In this document: piece by piece, positions 22,518 to 31,654 of the stretch
Layout of the letters: the number at the start of each line of letters is the position of its first letter
Numbering within the stretch: the first letter of the stretch is position 1
Source of the DNA: a virus
Virus record (IMG/VR): IMGVR_UViG_3300011115_000341
Location: 1 to 38,090 of that record
Reading direction: 5' to 3' (one strand)
DNA length: 38,090 bases
Notes under the pieces: generated by a model
The model's input: the letters and a program-made list of their open reading frames with translations, nothing else
What the model was told of the DNA's origin: nothing
Databases searched by the model: none
Program-made: the position numbers and the translations under genes

Positions 22518-22690
22518 TGTTCGTCTGCTATCCACGGTTCAATCTCGTCTTCAGGTACATCAACAGCAAGCATGAAAGTATGGCCGTAGCGCACATCATA
22601 TTTGGTTTGCTGTCCGTCAACGATCACGGATTCAATAGTGCCTGATTCGTCGTCAACAATTACTTTGTCGCCAATGTTAAACAGTCTCAT
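22514..22690 (-). CDS. Small beta-rich protein (58 aa)
   Basis: ATG 22690 overlaps the stop of the coiled-coil gene. The chain MRLFNIGDKVIVDDESGTIESVIVDGQQTKYDVRYG has the alternation typical of an SH3-like or Tudor-like barrel, then an acidic tail. No family recognised. Confidence 0.5.
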   Translation of the reverse strand: MRLFNIGDKVIVDDESGTIESVIVDGQQTKYDVRYGHTFMLAVDVPEDEIEPWIADEQ

Positions 22691-22830
22691 ACCAGGCTCG
22701 CTCTGACATCACGAATCTGTTGACGCAATCGCTCAATTTCTGCTCTCAACTGTTTAATTTCTTCCATACGTTCAGCGATGATAAATGCTGCTGTTTCACG
22801 CTGATATAGCAACTCTTTCATTGAACTCAT
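22687..22830 (-). CDS. Coiled-coil micro-protein (47 aa)
   Basis: ATG 22830 overlaps the phosphoesterase stop (TAATG). Residues 20-42 (EEIKQLRAEIERLRQQIRD) form an ideal heptad helix. Probably an oligomerisation peptide or partner of its neighbours. Confidence 0.5.
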   Translation of the reverse strand: MSSMKELLYQRETAAFIIAERMEEIKQLRAEIERLRQQIRDVRASLV

Positions 22831-23885
22831 TACCATTTCTCCTTTTTGCGATCCATACAAAACACGGGTGCTTGTATGGTGATGTTTTTTTCGGGTGTTA
22901 CAACTGCCAACGCTTGCTGTGGTGCTTCGTGTGAAAAGCCCATGATCATCGCATACTCATCAAACCCTTTCAAACTGCCGTTGATAATCATTGACGGGGT
23001 GCTGATGTATTGATGCCAGTGACCCAACCATAGGGTGCTAAACGATTTTCCTGTAGCCAAATATCGACCCTGTTTCCTTGCACGCATACGCATGATCGGC
23101 GGATAGATACCACCAATACCGCCACCACCGGATACTTGGTCGCCGTGTGTGATGAGATGACCGTAATCATAAATTTGGATGAGTGCGTCAGCCGATTCGG
23201 GGATAGTGAATGTGACCCGTCGGTCTGCACGGAAATGGCGTTCAATCATTTTGGCTATCAACCAATCAAAGTTGGTGCGTACACGTTGTTTCATGCGCGG
23301 TTTGCGTGTAGTTCGACCGTGGTTGCCTACCACAGATACAACATGACATTTTTTGAATTCGTCTGTAAGTAACTGGATTGCTGCTGCTACCTGTTCAGAC
23401 CAGAACAGCAGTGAGCCGATCATTGTGTCTTCGTTGGTGAGTGCCAATTCTTCGTGGATGTCACCCGTAAAAATGTCTCCACCCAAAATGATTACCACAC
23501 CGTCATAGTTGACACCCGCCAAATAGTTGCGGGCAAGTTTGATCACGTTTTGTGTCCATCGTTCTAATCGCATTACAGCAATCTCACGGTTGTATGCGTT
23601 CAACCCTTCCATTTCATCGGGGTCAACGACCTCATCAAAGTGGGTGTCTGACAGCATGACAACAAGAGTGGCCGCAGACAGTTTCGGTTTTGCTGGTGCC
23701 AACCATGTTGGCGGTTGAATAGACATACCTTCAGCCAAATCAACTACCGATAACGCTCGTTCTAGTTCTTCAATTTTGCCTGTGAGCCTGGCGTTTTGGT
23801 TAGCAAAACTGTCACGTTGTTTGCGTACACGAATGAGGTCGGTGTCTACTGTTTGTTGTTTTAGTAGGTCATCAGCGAGCGACAT
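22830..23885 (-). CDS. Calcineurin-like metallophosphoesterase
   Basis: The 351-residue protein from ATG 23885 (AGGAG, 9 nt upstream) has the full two-metal signature: SDTHFDE (79-85), GGDIF (135-139), GNHGR (187-191), THGDQ (246-250) and GHWH (288-291). An N-terminal helix (15-50) looks like a coiled coil. Enzymes of this type hydrolyse phosphodiesters of nucleic acids or nucleotides; in phages they are often linked to DNA processing, and this one sits before the recombination operon. The substrate cannot be read from the sequence. Confidence 0.85.
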   Translation of the reverse strand: MSLADDLLKQQTVDTDLIRVRKQRDSFANQNARLTGKIEELERALSVVDLAEGMSIQPPTWLAPAKPKLSAATLVVMLSDTHFDEVVDPDEMEGLNAYNREIAVMRLERWTQNVIKLARNYLAGVNYDGVVIILGGDIFTGDIHEELALTNEDTMIGSLLFWSEQVAAAIQLLTDEFKKCHVVSVVGNHGRTTRKPRMKQRVRTNFDWLIAKMIERHFRADRRVTFTIPESADALIQIYDYGHLITHGDQVSGGGGIGGIYPPIMRMRARKQGRYLATGKSFSTLWLGHWHQYISTPSMIINGSLKGFDEYAMIMGFSHEAPQQALAVVTPEKNITIQAPVFCMDRKKEKW

Positions 23886-24135
23886 GTATGAGTTCTCCTC
23901 TACGGTATGCGTTGATCGAACCAACACTGATTCGGTGACCACGGTTTTCTAAAGCCCGACTGATTGCCGGTGCAGAAATAGTGTAGTCGTTTAGTGCAGC
24001 GAGAAGATCGGCTTTGTCTTGGGTTTCTAGTTTGTCAATGATTTGTAACAGCATTGGGATTCTGCCACTTACAGAGGAACTATTTTTTATTTCTTCCAGC
24101 AGACTTTGTTTCTCGGATTTTTGTTGCATTTTCAA
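23872..24135 (-). CDS. Small helix-turn-helix-like protein (87 aa)
   Basis: The TTG start at 24135 is preferred over ATG 24129 because GAGGGAG lies 6 nt upstream of it. The C-terminal half contains APAISRALENRGHRISVGSINAYRRGEL, which reads as a helix-turn-helix, after a helical N-terminal part. Overlaps the phosphoesterase gene by 14 nt. A DNA-binding role is plausible. Confidence 0.5.
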   Translation of the reverse strand: MKMQQKSEKQSLLEEIKNSSSVSGRIPMLLQIIDKLETQDKADLLAALNDYTISAPAISRALENRGHRISVGSINAYRRGELIHVAR

Positions 24136-24271
24136 CGTGCGCTCCCTCGATTGTTTTGTTGAGTTTTTCTATGATGTCCCACAGTTCGTCTGCTTGGTTT
24201 CGTGAGGGTGTGACCTTCAACAAACTGTCGCGGATGAGTGTGAGTTCAACGGTAGTGAATCCCCTCGCCAT
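24080..24271 (-). CDS. Small helical protein (63 aa)
   Basis: ATG 24271 has GAAAGG upstream. Helical and charged (TTVELTLIRDSLLKVTPSRNQADELWDIIEKLNKTIEG) with a basic C terminus (RETKSAGRNKK). Overlaps the next gene by 56 nt, in a different frame. No family recognised. Confidence 0.5.
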   Translation of the reverse strand: MARGFTTVELTLIRDSLLKVTPSRNQADELWDIIEKLNKTIEGAHVENATKIRETKSAGRNKK

Positions 24272-24296
24272 TTGCAAGCACCTTTCAATCGGTTTG

Positions 24297-24500
24297 TTAG
24301 TGCTTGGACCTTACATGGTCTGTGAGCGCGTTGTCAATTCTGTCTACTTTGTCTTCTGTCCGGTTCAAAGATTTGTGCATGGTACGCAAAATCCCTTGTA
24401 CTACTTGGTGATCTTTGTGGTTTTCTCTGCCTAGTTTGGCGACCACTATTGCTAACAGACTGAAAGCACCAGTAACACCAGCAGCCCAAACAGCATCCAT
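24297..24500 (-). CDS. Small single-pass membrane protein (67 aa), lysis cassette
   Basis: ATG 24500 lies one base after the endolysin stop codon. One membrane helix (DAVWAAGVTGAFSLLAIVVAKLG) is followed by a charged helix (HQVVQGILRTMHKSLNRTEDKVDRID), the layout of several holin or antiholin-like phage proteins. Third membrane protein of the lysis region. Confidence 0.6.
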   Translation of the reverse strand: MDAVWAAGVTGAFSLLAIVVAKLGRENHKDHQVVQGILRTMHKSLNRTEDKVDRIDNALTDHVRSKH

Positions 24501-24501
24501 G

Positions 24502-25029
24502 TCATACGGCTTTCGCAGCAACGAAGGCTGCAACCGCAGGAGGAACATGGTTTCCTTGTGTGTAGCGTATGTGCCACGGTTCGGATTGGACTTCGTGTGA
24601 GAAGCCGTAGAGGTGTTCATTCTCTAGCATCCATGCAAGTCTAGGGCCTGATGCTGATGCTACGTCTACTGCGATGCCGAGGTTATGCTGCGATTTTCCT
24701 GGTGTTGCGAGGCAAGCTTGACCTTTTTTTAAGTACCAAAGTTTTCCTTCAAAGTGGCGTGTGTCAGGGTTGCCTGTTGATTCAAGTTGATACCTTTGGA
24801 AGAACGCTTTGGTTTGGGATTCGAGTGTGCGATATGTGTCACCGCTACTGGTCGGTGTCAGTTTGATACCAGCATTTTCTGCGGCATCTACCATCGCTTC
24901 CCAAGCGTCAGCAGCACAATGATGGAGTGTGCCACCAACAGTTTTGCGTAGTTTGTCTGGGCTTAGTTTGCCTGGGACAGCGTTCTTTAGATGGTCACAA
25001 AGTTTGACCGGAACAACTGGATATGCCAT
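24502..25029 (-). CDS. Endolysin, M15 (VanY-like) peptidase
   Basis: 175 residues forming a complete M15 domain: zinc ligands H115 and D122 in SQHNLGIAVDVA, and H153 in EPWHIRY, with catalytic E150. It hydrolyses a peptide bond of the peptidoglycan stem or bridge. No signal peptide, so it probably depends on the holin-like proteins encoded directly upstream (25034..25434). No cell-wall-binding domain was seen. Follows the holin gene by 4 nt. Confidence 0.88.
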   Translation of the reverse strand: MAYPVVPVKLCDHLKNAVPGKLSPDKLRKTVGGTLHHCAADAWEAMVDAAENAGIKLTPTSSGDTYRTLESQTKAFFQRYQLESTGNPDTRHFEGKLWYLKKGQACLATPGKSQHNLGIAVDVASASGPRLAWMLENEHLYGFSHEVQSEPWHIRYTQGNHVPPAVAAFVAAKAV

Positions 25030-25033
25030 AGTT

Positions 25034-25270
25034 TTACTTGGCTGGTTTTGCGCCGAATGCGCTGTTGATTTCTTCCATTGTCAACTTGCCGTCAAGTGAG
25101 GCGGCTGCGAGTTTTTGGATTACGGCGGCACATGCGGCAAATCCTGCGAGTGCTGCTGCTTTGAACACGCTTAGTTCTGGAGCAAGAATGGCACTACCAC
25201 CAACGATAGCCAACGCTGAGGACAGGAACACTGCCACGATACGACCTGCGATGTCTTGTGCTTTCTTCAT
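25034..25270 (-). CDS. Holin-like membrane protein (78 aa)
   Basis: ATG 25270 has AAAGGA 7 nt upstream; longer readings are unlikely. Two hydrophobic segments (IAGRIVAVFLSSALAIVGGSAIL and VFKAAALAGFAACAAVIQKLAAASL) and a charged C terminus, immediately before the endolysin. It probably forms the membrane lesion that releases endolysin. Confidence 0.7.
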   Translation of the reverse strand: MKKAQDIAGRIVAVFLSSALAIVGGSAILAPELSVFKAAALAGFAACAAVIQKLAAASLDGKLTMEEINSAFGAKPAK

Positions 25271-25434
25271 TCTGATTCCTTTGTGCTGAGAGTTAAAGCT
25301 GCGTGAAGCACCAATGATACACCAACCACCCAGATCGCTTGCCGGAGCGTAGGCCCTGACAGGGTGATTAAGACTAAGCCTGTGCCTGCGTAGGTCCATG
25401 CGTTGTCTTTGATGAGGTTGGTGAGGCGTTTCAT
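25267..25434 (-). CDS. Second holin-like membrane protein (55 aa)
   Basis: ATG 25434 overlaps the stop of the PA14 gene (ATGA) and its own stop overlaps the next start. Hydrophobic segments WTYAGTGLVLITLSG and AIWVVGVSLVLHAALTL suggest two membrane passes. The pair with 25034..25270 looks like a holin/antiholin set. Confidence 0.6.
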   Translation of the reverse strand: MKRLTNLIKDNAWTYAGTGLVLITLSGPTLRQAIWVVGVSLVLHAALTLSTKESE

Positions 25435-27062
25435 TTCCGTTTTATCTTACTACCTGCTGCTGTGAGGGTTGTCCCTGCTGCGATGGCGATGAGGGTTCGT
25501 CGTTCTCCTACTGGGATGTTGGAGCCTGTTGGAACATAGTCGTCAAATCCGCCGAAGATGTCAATAGTTTTTTCGAAGGCTTTCTGGACTGCGAGGGGTG
25601 CGTTTTGGATTGCTGCTGTGAGTTCGGCTATCTGTGTTTCGTCTAGTTGTGCGACTTCGATGGTGGCAAAGATTTCTTCAGCCTGGTCTGAGGTGATGAC
25701 AGCCAATACGTCGGGGTTGGTGGCTAGGGCTGTGGCTTGGTCTGGTGTTACTGCGGTGGCAAGGATTTGGGTTATTAGTGCCACTGCTTCTTCGGGGGCT
25801 AGGTCTGCAATTGTGTCCACAACGGCGGTGAACTCCTCTTCCGTTAACGGTATAGATGTGTCACCAGCGTTTAGGAGGGCTTGTACGAGTTCGGGTGGTA
25901 ATTCGGCTATTAGTTCTATTGGGAGCGTGTCAAGCGTTTCTGGTGCGTCTGGGAGGGTGTCTGGTGGCAGAGGCATAGTGTCAGGTGGTTCAGGCATGGT
26001 GTCTGAGGGTGGTGGCATGGTGTCCACCACCTCAAGGATTGTGTCCACAATTTCGGGTGGCAGTTCTAAAGTATCTGGCGGGAAACTTACAATCTCAGGT
26101 GGCAAAGGGATTGGGTCTGGCACAACATCAGGACTAGGCTGAGGAAATGGGTCTGTTTCAATCTCTGGCGGAGGGGGCATTGTCTCTGGTGTGGCTGGTT
26201 CAACTATTTGTGGTAGGGGAACCGTTGCTGGCGGCTCTGGCATTGTTGGCTCTGGTAGGGGTGTGGAAACTGTTTCGGGTATCGTAGTTGTACTAGTCGA
26301 GGAGGTTGTTGATGTTCCATTGGGTACTTGTGGCAGGGTCGTTGTTGGTGTCGGGGCTTCTGTCGTTGTTGTCGTTGTTGTTGTTACTTGTGTTGTGGGC
26401 AGATTTGAAGAAGTAGTTGTTTGAGGTGTCGTAGTAGTCAAGGGGTTTGTTACAGGCACAGTCGTAGAGGGTGCAGTAGTAGAAGTGGTCGTCGTTGATG
26501 TCGTGGATGTTGTTGTGGTGTCCCATGATGTCTCCGTTGTAAAAGCCTCGTCAGGCACTATTGCCCAACCTGTGTTATCAATGTTCCAAGCCAACATTAC
26601 ACACGTTCCCCCACCGTTTTCGTACATCCAAAGGTCTAGTGGCTGGCTGCCTGCACTAATGTCTATCTCACCTGACTCGTAGGCTGAACAACCTTGGTCG
26701 CCCCAGTTGCCCCACTCGTTGCCGTCAATGTCAATGATGCCACCGTCATCTGATGCCAACCAAAACTCAATCGTGTCATGCACAGGTATCTCGATGAAGC
26801 CTGTCATATGCACCATAAACAAATCGTAAGTGCAATCCAAATAGGGTTCGCCGTCATAGGAACGGTTGATGTTGTTTTCCACTTCGCTACCGCATTCGGT
26901 ATAGGTGTTGTCTGACCGTGTTGGTGGTACAGAGTCAATCGTGTAGTAGGTGGTTTGTAGTCCTGCTACTGGTTCAGCGTTTGCCGATGGTGCGAATAAT
27001 GCCAGTATCGCTACAGGTGCAAATATTAGCCAACGAGTGTTACGCAATTGTAAATGAACCAT
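25431..27062 (-). CDS. Secreted PA14/Thr-rich/Pro-rich surface protein (543 aa)
   Basis: Modular exported protein. A Sec signal peptide (1-29, cleavage near ANA-EP) is followed by a PA14-like beta-domain (about 34-170) with [14 protein letters not shown] at 101-114 and several Cys, typical of carbohydrate-binding PA14 domains. A mucin-like Thr/Ser-rich linker (about 174-262), a Pro/Asp/Thr/Met-rich stretch with PPDTMP-type repeats (about 263-380), a helical acidic domain (381-500), and a C-terminal hydrophobic segment with a basic end (about 518-543, [24 protein letters not shown]) follow. The end resembles a cell-surface anchor, but there is no LPxTG motif (YVPTGS is nearest). It could be exported by the infected host, or be a virion adhesin. 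Confidence 0.7.
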   Translation of the reverse strand: MVHLQLRNTRWLIFAPVAILALFAPSANAEPVAGLQTTYYTIDSVPPTRSDNTYTECGSEVENNINRSYDGEPYLDCTYDLFMVHMTGFIEIPVHDTIEFWLASDDGGIIDIDGNEWGNWGDQGCSAYESGEIDISAGSQPLDLWMYENGGGTCVMLAWNIDNTGWAIVPDEAFTTETSWDTTTTSTTSTTTTSTTAPSTTVPVTNPLTTTTPQTTTSSNLPTTQVTTTTTTTTEAPTPTTTLPQVPNGTSTTSSTSTTTIPETVSTPLPEPTMPEPPATVPLPQIVEPATPETMPPPPEIETDPFPQPSPDVVPDPIPLPPEIVSFPPDTLELPPEIVDTILEVVDTMPPPSDTMPEPPDTMPLPPDTLPDAPETLDTLPIELIAELPPELVQALLNAGDTSIPLTEEEFTAVVDTIADLAPEEAVALITQILATAVTPDQATALATNPDVLAVITSDQAEEIFATIEVAQLDETQIAELTAAIQNAPLAVQKAFEKTIDIFGGFDDYVPTGSNIPVGERRTLIAIAAGTTLTAAGSKIKRK

Positions 27063-27981
27063 TTGAGGTCCACTTGTAGACCGTATATGAACCTGTTGTA
27101 CTTGTGGTAGGGCTACCAGTTGTTGCAGAAATGCGTGAAGTATCAGAAGTCAACAACTTCAAATACGCAACACCACTTCCACCAGCACCACCACCCCAAG
27201 GATTACCGCCAGCACCACCCACACCACCATCACCACTATTGGCAGCACCAGAAGCACCAATGCTTAAATTGTTTGCATTTCCACCTTTACCAAACGTTAA
27301 CGATGTTCCAGTAAACGAAGTTGAGTAACCGCCAGTAAAAGAGTTATCAAATGTAAGCGTTCCAGTGGTTCCATTCGATGTCGAACCAGAACCACCAGTA
27401 CCAGCAGTACCAGCAGGATATCCAGCAGTTGAACCAACACCACCATTTGCTGTTACAACAGTTGAAGATGATGGGTTGACAACCAAAGAGGTATTGCCAG
27501 TTCCACCGCTACCAGAACCACCAGGACCTGCTGCACCACCCGTGCCAACAGTAACTGTATATGCGCCAGCAATTGCCGCAGCAGACGAAGAAATATGAAT
27601 ACCACCACCACCGCCACCAGGAGAAGTCTGACTAACAGAACCGTTGTTAAAACCTCCCGCACCACCACCGCCACCACCAACAACCATCAATTCAATGTTC
27701 GGGTAACTTAACGCCGTGCCAGCCACCGTGCCAGTGGCAGACTCATAACCGCTACGAGTGGTAGTAACCGTTACCGTTGAAGAATTGCCAGCAGTCAAAC
27801 CAGAAGCAGTAATGGTGCTAGTAGAAATCGAAACAAAACCAGCAGTAGTCGTAGCCGAATACGAATACGCTGCATCATAATTTGTTATTGTTGCAGTCCA
27901 ACCACCCACAGCACTAGTAGCAGACCCCATCGTAGGAGCCACACCTGAGTAGGTTCCTCCGCTACCACCAAGAATTTGCAT
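27040..27981 (-). CDS. Glycine-rich tail adhesin (313 aa)
   Basis: N-terminal beta-rich bacterial-Ig-like part ([22 protein letters not shown]...[15 protein letters not shown]), then a long Gly-rich domain from about residue 100 with [12 protein letters not shown] and [12 protein letters not shown], ending in [14 protein letters not shown]. Gly-rich lattices like this cap phage fibres and bind receptors. Starts 2 nt after the stop of the fibre gene at 27984. A second gene with such a domain is at 35000..36046. Confidence 0.7.
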   Translation of the reverse strand: MQILGGSGGTYSGVAPTMGSATSAVGGWTATITNYDAAYSYSATTTAGFVSISTSTITASGLTAGNSSTVTVTTTRSGYESATGTVAGTALSYPNIELMVVGGGGGGAGGFNNGSVSQTSPGGGGGGIHISSSAAAIAGAYTVTVGTGGAAGPGGSGSGGTGNTSLVVNPSSSTVVTANGGVGSTAGYPAGTAGTGGSGSTSNGTTGTLTFDNSFTGGYSTSFTGTSLTFGKGGNANNLSIGASGAANSGDGGVGGAGGNPWGGGAGGSGVAYLKLLTSDTSRISATTGSPTTSTTGSYTVYKWTSNGSFTIA

Positions 27982-27983
27982 AA

Positions 27984-28772
27984 CTATGCAACAACGTTGC
28001 CGAGAACGACAAACTCATTACTGGCAATACAAATCACCGTAGCCATCGCATATTGTGCGCGGGTCTTAACGCGAGAAGACTCACTGCGTAACGTCACACT
28101 AGAACCAGCAACAACCGTTACCTGACCTGCACCAGTTTGCAAAATGTTGATTTGGTCGCCAACAGAAAACACCGAAGCAGGAACGGTGAGAGTGGTGGTT
28201 GCAGCAAAAGTTACAACACGGTTAGCATCACCAGCAACAAGAGTATATGCGCTAGTAGTTCCAACGTTAATTGAAATACCATCCAACTTTGCTGAACCAA
28301 TCGCACGACTAGCAATACCAGCAGCAGCAACCTGACCCCATGCAACACCATTCGTTGCAGTTGAATCAGCCAACAACGCATACGCATTGGTGCCAACAGC
28401 CAAACGATTCAACGCCGACCCAGTAGTAACCAACAAATCACCCTTAGTGGTCAACTTTGCTACAAGCTCATTAGCCTCATCCGCATCATTAGCCGTAAAC
28501 ACCGGATAGATCGCCGCACCCGAAGCATGACTACTTGCGCTCGTATCATCCTGACCCCGAACCAAAGTAAGAGTTGAACCCGAAATAGTTGCACTGCACT
28601 TCTCCTCACTTGAAGTGCCTGGATCAATCACCACATAAAACGAAACACCAGCAGACCCAGGCCAGCCAGTTGTGGCAGCCAAAGAACAGGTGGTATCGGT
28701 TGTGTTGATACTTGACGTGATAGTTGTTGCTACCGCCGAACCTGCATATTGTCGTCGCGTAAATGCTGCCAT
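27984..28772 (-). CDS. Tail fibre protein (262 aa)
   Basis: Contains the familiar phage fibre block [38 protein letters not shown] (about 105-150), with beta-rich domains before ([16 protein letters not shown]) and after it ([22 protein letters not shown]). No ribosome binding site precedes ATG 28772; a -10-like TAAGAT (28782-28787) lies 9 nt upstream, the same layout as the terminase start, so a leaderless transcript is possible. Confidence 0.75.
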   Translation of the reverse strand: MAAFTRRQYAGSAVATTITSSINTTDTTCSLAATTGWPGSAGVSFYVVIDPGTSSEEKCSATISGSTLTLVRGQDDTSASSHASGAAIYPVFTANDADEANELVAKLTTKGDLLVTTGSALNRLAVGTNAYALLADSTATNGVAWGQVAAAGIASRAIGSAKLDGISINVGTTSAYTLVAGDANRVVTFAATTTLTVPASVFSVGDQINILQTGAGQVTVVAGSSVTLRSESSRVKTRAQYAMATVICIASNEFVVLGNVVA

Positions 28773-28779
28773 AGTAGGG

Positions 28780-30639
28780 CTATCTTACACTACGCATAAT
28801 AACAGTACAGGTTCCGTTCCAATCCCAAGCGTTATGGTTGTTGGCTGAGTCAACAGGTTGCCAACGGACATCTTCCACAATCACCGAGTAGGTGTATGCG
28901 TTTTCTTGGTAGGTGACAACGCGAGGGTTTTCTACAAGGTCACGCAAATATGATAGTTCTAGGTCAACATCAACGAAGTATTCAAACCCACGAATGTTTA
29001 GGTTGTGGTGAAGTAGTAATGGAACCGAGAAGATTTGTGAGCGCAACGGTGCAGCGTATGCTCGACCTAACCAACGGGTGACAGCAGGCCCAACGGTTGC
29101 GTCACTAGAAGAACGGGTTAAATCAAGTCGTGCCTCTGCTTCAAACACTTTGGATTCAAACCCGTCAAATGTGGACTCTAATGATCCTGCAACAGATTGT
29201 GTGCCAACGGAACGGAAGTCGCCTGAGTCGGCTGCAATAGAAATAGCGACAGTGCCGTTTAATGGTTCTGTGCGTAAATCCCATTTTGGAATAAACTTTG
29301 TGTCTGGTACACCCCAACGGTAAACACCTGAGTCAATAGTTCCTGAAGCAACAAGATTTGTGGAGTGTGGTCGGTATGCACCCAAACCTGAAACGGTGAA
29401 CACAACTTTGTTTCCAAACTCATGAATGTCAACAACAGTGCCTTGACCTGTGACCATCAAATCCGATGCGTAAGCAGGTTGGTTGGTAGATATTTGTGTA
29501 GCAATATTTAGACGACCAATACCTGTTGAGGTTGAATCGTAGTTTGTCCACCCAAAATAAATGTATTGTCCAATAGCAGCAAAAGCGTTAACAGATGTAC
29601 CTGTCTCGATCAGTGGACCAACGACAAGGTTGCCGTCACCATCCGATGAACAGAACCGCAACCCTGTCGTTAACCCAATGACAACGTAACCGAGGTACGC
29701 ATCGATTGTAGTCACAACTTCACCCATTGGCAACTCGGCTGCAACCGTAGGAATATCTAACGCTGTACCGTCAGCTTTAACAGCAGTCTTGTAAATCAAC
29801 GACTTGTTACCTGCGTAACCTGCGCAATAGATTTGGTTTTGTCCACCAGCAAATCCAACCCACGTAAAGTTTGTGTTCGGATGAGTGAATAATGCTGTTG
29901 GGTTGTTGGCTGATGAGCCTGGGGTGGTGGTGATGTTCCAAATCTTGTGCTTATCAGTTCCTTGACCTGCGACCATCAGACGACCACGAACATACGCCAA
30001 TACGCCAGCCTCAATACCGGTGATGTAGTTAGATGCTGCCGAAGTTCCAGCGTTGGTTTGATCTATGTCACCGTCAGCGTAAGAGAAGAACACGTTGTAA
30101 CCGTCAGAAGTAATGCTGTAAAGGTTTGACGCATTAGTGCTAGTTACCGTAGTGAAAGTTGACCAGTCGGATGTGTACTTAACGTTCTGCCCATCAGTAC
30201 CATAAATCCTGCTATTAGCAGTAGCCATATACAAGTTGGTGTTAGCCGAAGAATAAGCCTGTGTTGTATCGGAAAGCAACGACAACTTGCCCCGATCCCA
30301 AACATTTATACCTTTGCTAGAACGGAAACGGTATGCCTCAGCATCAGCAGTATCCGAATAAGTTTGACCTGCACCATAATGCCAAGACGACTGCGACCTA
30401 CGCCACAAACCTTGTGGGTTGATAGCTGCCTCACCAGGTTCAGTAGACTGGTCAACCGAATCACGAACACGCGCATCAAACTGCCGTGTAAACGCATTAG
30501 ATTTTGTATCAATCATGTACGGGCGACCGTTAACCGCTACAGGATAAATGTATGGAACAACCTGTGTGGAACCTGTACCAGAATAAAACGCTGGTGTTCC
30601 CCTAAAAGGAAAACTATTTTTTGTAATCGTTACAGCCAC
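28780..30639 (-). CDS. Tail nozzle / large tail tube-like protein (619 aa)
   Basis: Beta-rich protein with many short repeats of beta-propeller character (NLYMATANSRIYGTDGQNVKYTSD, NLYSITSDGYNVFFSYADGDID, QIYCAGYAGNKSLIYKT, YVVIGLTTGLRFCSSDGDGNL), and a C-terminal domain ending in VIVEDVRWQPVD...NGTCTVIMRSV. Size, fold character and position next to the adaptor candidate fit podovirus nozzle proteins (T7 gp12 type). The C-terminal part could also be read as a minor tail protein of a longer tail. GTG start. Confidence 0.55.
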   Translation of the reverse strand: MAVTITKNSFPFRGTPAFYSGTGSTQVVPYIYPVAVNGRPYMIDTKSNAFTRQFDARVRDSVDQSTEPGEAAINPQGLWRRSQSSWHYGAGQTYSDTADAEAYRFRSSKGINVWDRGKLSLLSDTTQAYSSANTNLYMATANSRIYGTDGQNVKYTSDWSTFTTVTSTNASNLYSITSDGYNVFFSYADGDIDQTNAGTSAASNYITGIEAGVLAYVRGRLMVAGQGTDKHKIWNITTTPGSSANNPTALFTHPNTNFTWVGFAGGQNQIYCAGYAGNKSLIYKTAVKADGTALDIPTVAAELPMGEVVTTIDAYLGYVVIGLTTGLRFCSSDGDGNLVVGPLIETGTSVNAFAAIGQYIYFGWTNYDSTSTGIGRLNIATQISTNQPAYASDLMVTGQGTVVDIHEFGNKVVFTVSGLGAYRPHSTNLVASGTIDSGVYRWGVPDTKFIPKWDLRTEPLNGTVAISIAADSGDFRSVGTQSVAGSLESTFDGFESKVFEAEARLDLTRSSSDATVGPAVTRWLGRAYAAPLRSQIFSVPLLLHHNLNIRGFEYFVDVDLELSYLRDLVENPRVVTYQENAYTYSVIVEDVRWQPVDSANNHNAWDWNGTCTVIMRSVR

Positions 30640-30641
30640 GA

Positions 30642-31526
30642 CTACACCCTGATCGTCAACGGATACTGTCTCGCAAGTTTTGCTGCTTCAGCAATAATAC
30701 GGTCACGACGCAAACGCATAATGTTGGTAAACGAATTAGACATCGAACCAGCAGGAACCTCATCAGAACGACGAGTATCACCCTGTGATTCAATAAAGTT
30801 ACGTTTCACTTCACGCACCGACAACATTCGTGCCATCACACCCATCTCCAAAATATCTTCCATAGTTTGAGGAACCAAACAAACCGACTGAATATCTGAA
30901 GCAGTAGTAGACGCACGAACAAAAGGGGCTTTGTATCGAACACGCAAAGTACCAGCCATAGATACCTCATCAAAAGTCAAAGCGAACCCTGACGCAAAAT
31001 CGGATGTAGGCAAATCCCGTGACAACCTGACCCCACGCAACACCGGATAATCTGACGACAAATAACGTAAACGGACATCAATCAAATCAATAATTGTTGA
31101 AGCACTCGTCAAGTTAACTTGTCGGTCAGCACCGTTGTAATCCACATCGGCAGACACGATACGGTACAAACCGTTCAACGGGCTAGACAGATCATCAATG
31201 TCTTGGTTTAACGCTTCCAGCATTTGTGCTTTAGGGAAACGAGGATTCAAAGTAACAATTGCTGTAGCAGTATGAGCAGCCGCAGTGGTTCCCAAATAGC
31301 CACGCTCAACCGTTACAGATTTAGAACCACTTGACGCTTCCCAAATGTAAACCAGTTCAGAATCAATCTCAAATATTGTGCCAGCACGAAGTCCACCCAA
31401 GTCATAGGTCATAACAAAAGAAGTATCCGAAGAAGATACAGTTGTCGCTAATTTATTTCGTTCCTCAATAGTTCCCGAAAGAAGTTGGCGATTGACCCGA
31501 TCCAGTAGTGCGCTGGCGGTAGACAT
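30642..31526 (-). CDS. Head-tail adaptor / tail tube A-like protein (294 aa)
   Basis: N-terminal beta part with FEIDSELVYIWEASSGSKSVTVERGYLGT (about 52-82), then a helical segment and C-terminal helices carrying ILEMGVMARMLSVREVKRNF...SFTNIMRLRRDRIIAEAAKLARQYPL. The helical end resembles portal-binding adaptor proteins of short-tailed phages, and it precedes the nozzle candidate. Annotated from pattern and context, not from a firm family match. Confidence 0.5.
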   Translation of the reverse strand: MSTASALLDRVNRQLLSGTIEERNKLATTVSSSDTSFVMTYDLGGLRAGTIFEIDSELVYIWEASSGSKSVTVERGYLGTTAAAHTATAIVTLNPRFPKAQMLEALNQDIDDLSSPLNGLYRIVSADVDYNGADRQVNLTSASTIIDLIDVRLRYLSSDYPVLRGVRLSRDLPTSDFASGFALTFDEVSMAGTLRVRYKAPFVRASTTASDIQSVCLVPQTMEDILEMGVMARMLSVREVKRNFIESQGDTRRSDEVPAGSMSNSFTNIMRLRRDRIIAEAAKLARQYPLTIRV

Positions 31527-31652
31527 TTATTTCTTTTTCTTGGCCTTCATTTTAGGCTTGCCGTATTCCATCATCTTCTCTTTTTTGCCTTCGCCTTTTT
31601 CGTGCTTTTTCATAGCACTCTTAGACTTGTACTTTTCGCCCTTCATAGACAT
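31527..31652 (-). CDS. Lysine-rich micro-protein (41 aa)
   Basis: About 45 percent Lys, with several Met and Glu residues (MKGEKYKSKSAMKKHEKGEGKKEKMMEYGKPKMKAKKKK). Stop adjoins the ATG of the adaptor gene. Probably a nucleic-acid-binding or capsid-associated basic peptide. One of a run of small basic proteins between 31.5 and 32.5 kb. Confidence 0.55.
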   Translation of the reverse strand: MSMKGEKYKSKSAMKKHEKGEGKKEKMMEYGKPKMKAKKKK

Positions 31653-31654
31653 GA

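Noticed and set aside
14420-25440. Integrase, excisionase or CI-like repressor
   Set aside because: None of the proteins in the early, DNA-metabolism or lysis blocks shows tyrosine or serine recombinase motifs; the small helix-turn-helix protein at 23872 is too weak to call a repressor.
25505-25540. LPxTG-type sortase signal at the end of the PA14 protein
   Set aside because: The nearest text is YVPTGS, which lacks the residue between Pro and Thr; only a hydrophobic segment and basic end are present.
25900-26120. CRISPR-like or direct repeat array in the Pro-rich region
   Set aside because: The repeats are in-frame codon repeats (PPDTMP type) without constant spacer length.
26293-26526. Asn/Asp-rich frame within the Thr-rich linker
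   Set aside because: Frame shadow of ACN-type threonine repeats in the PA14 gene.
27453-27683. Leucine/valine-rich frame within the adhesin gene
   Set aside because: Frame shadow of the Gly-rich repeat DNA; no start signal.
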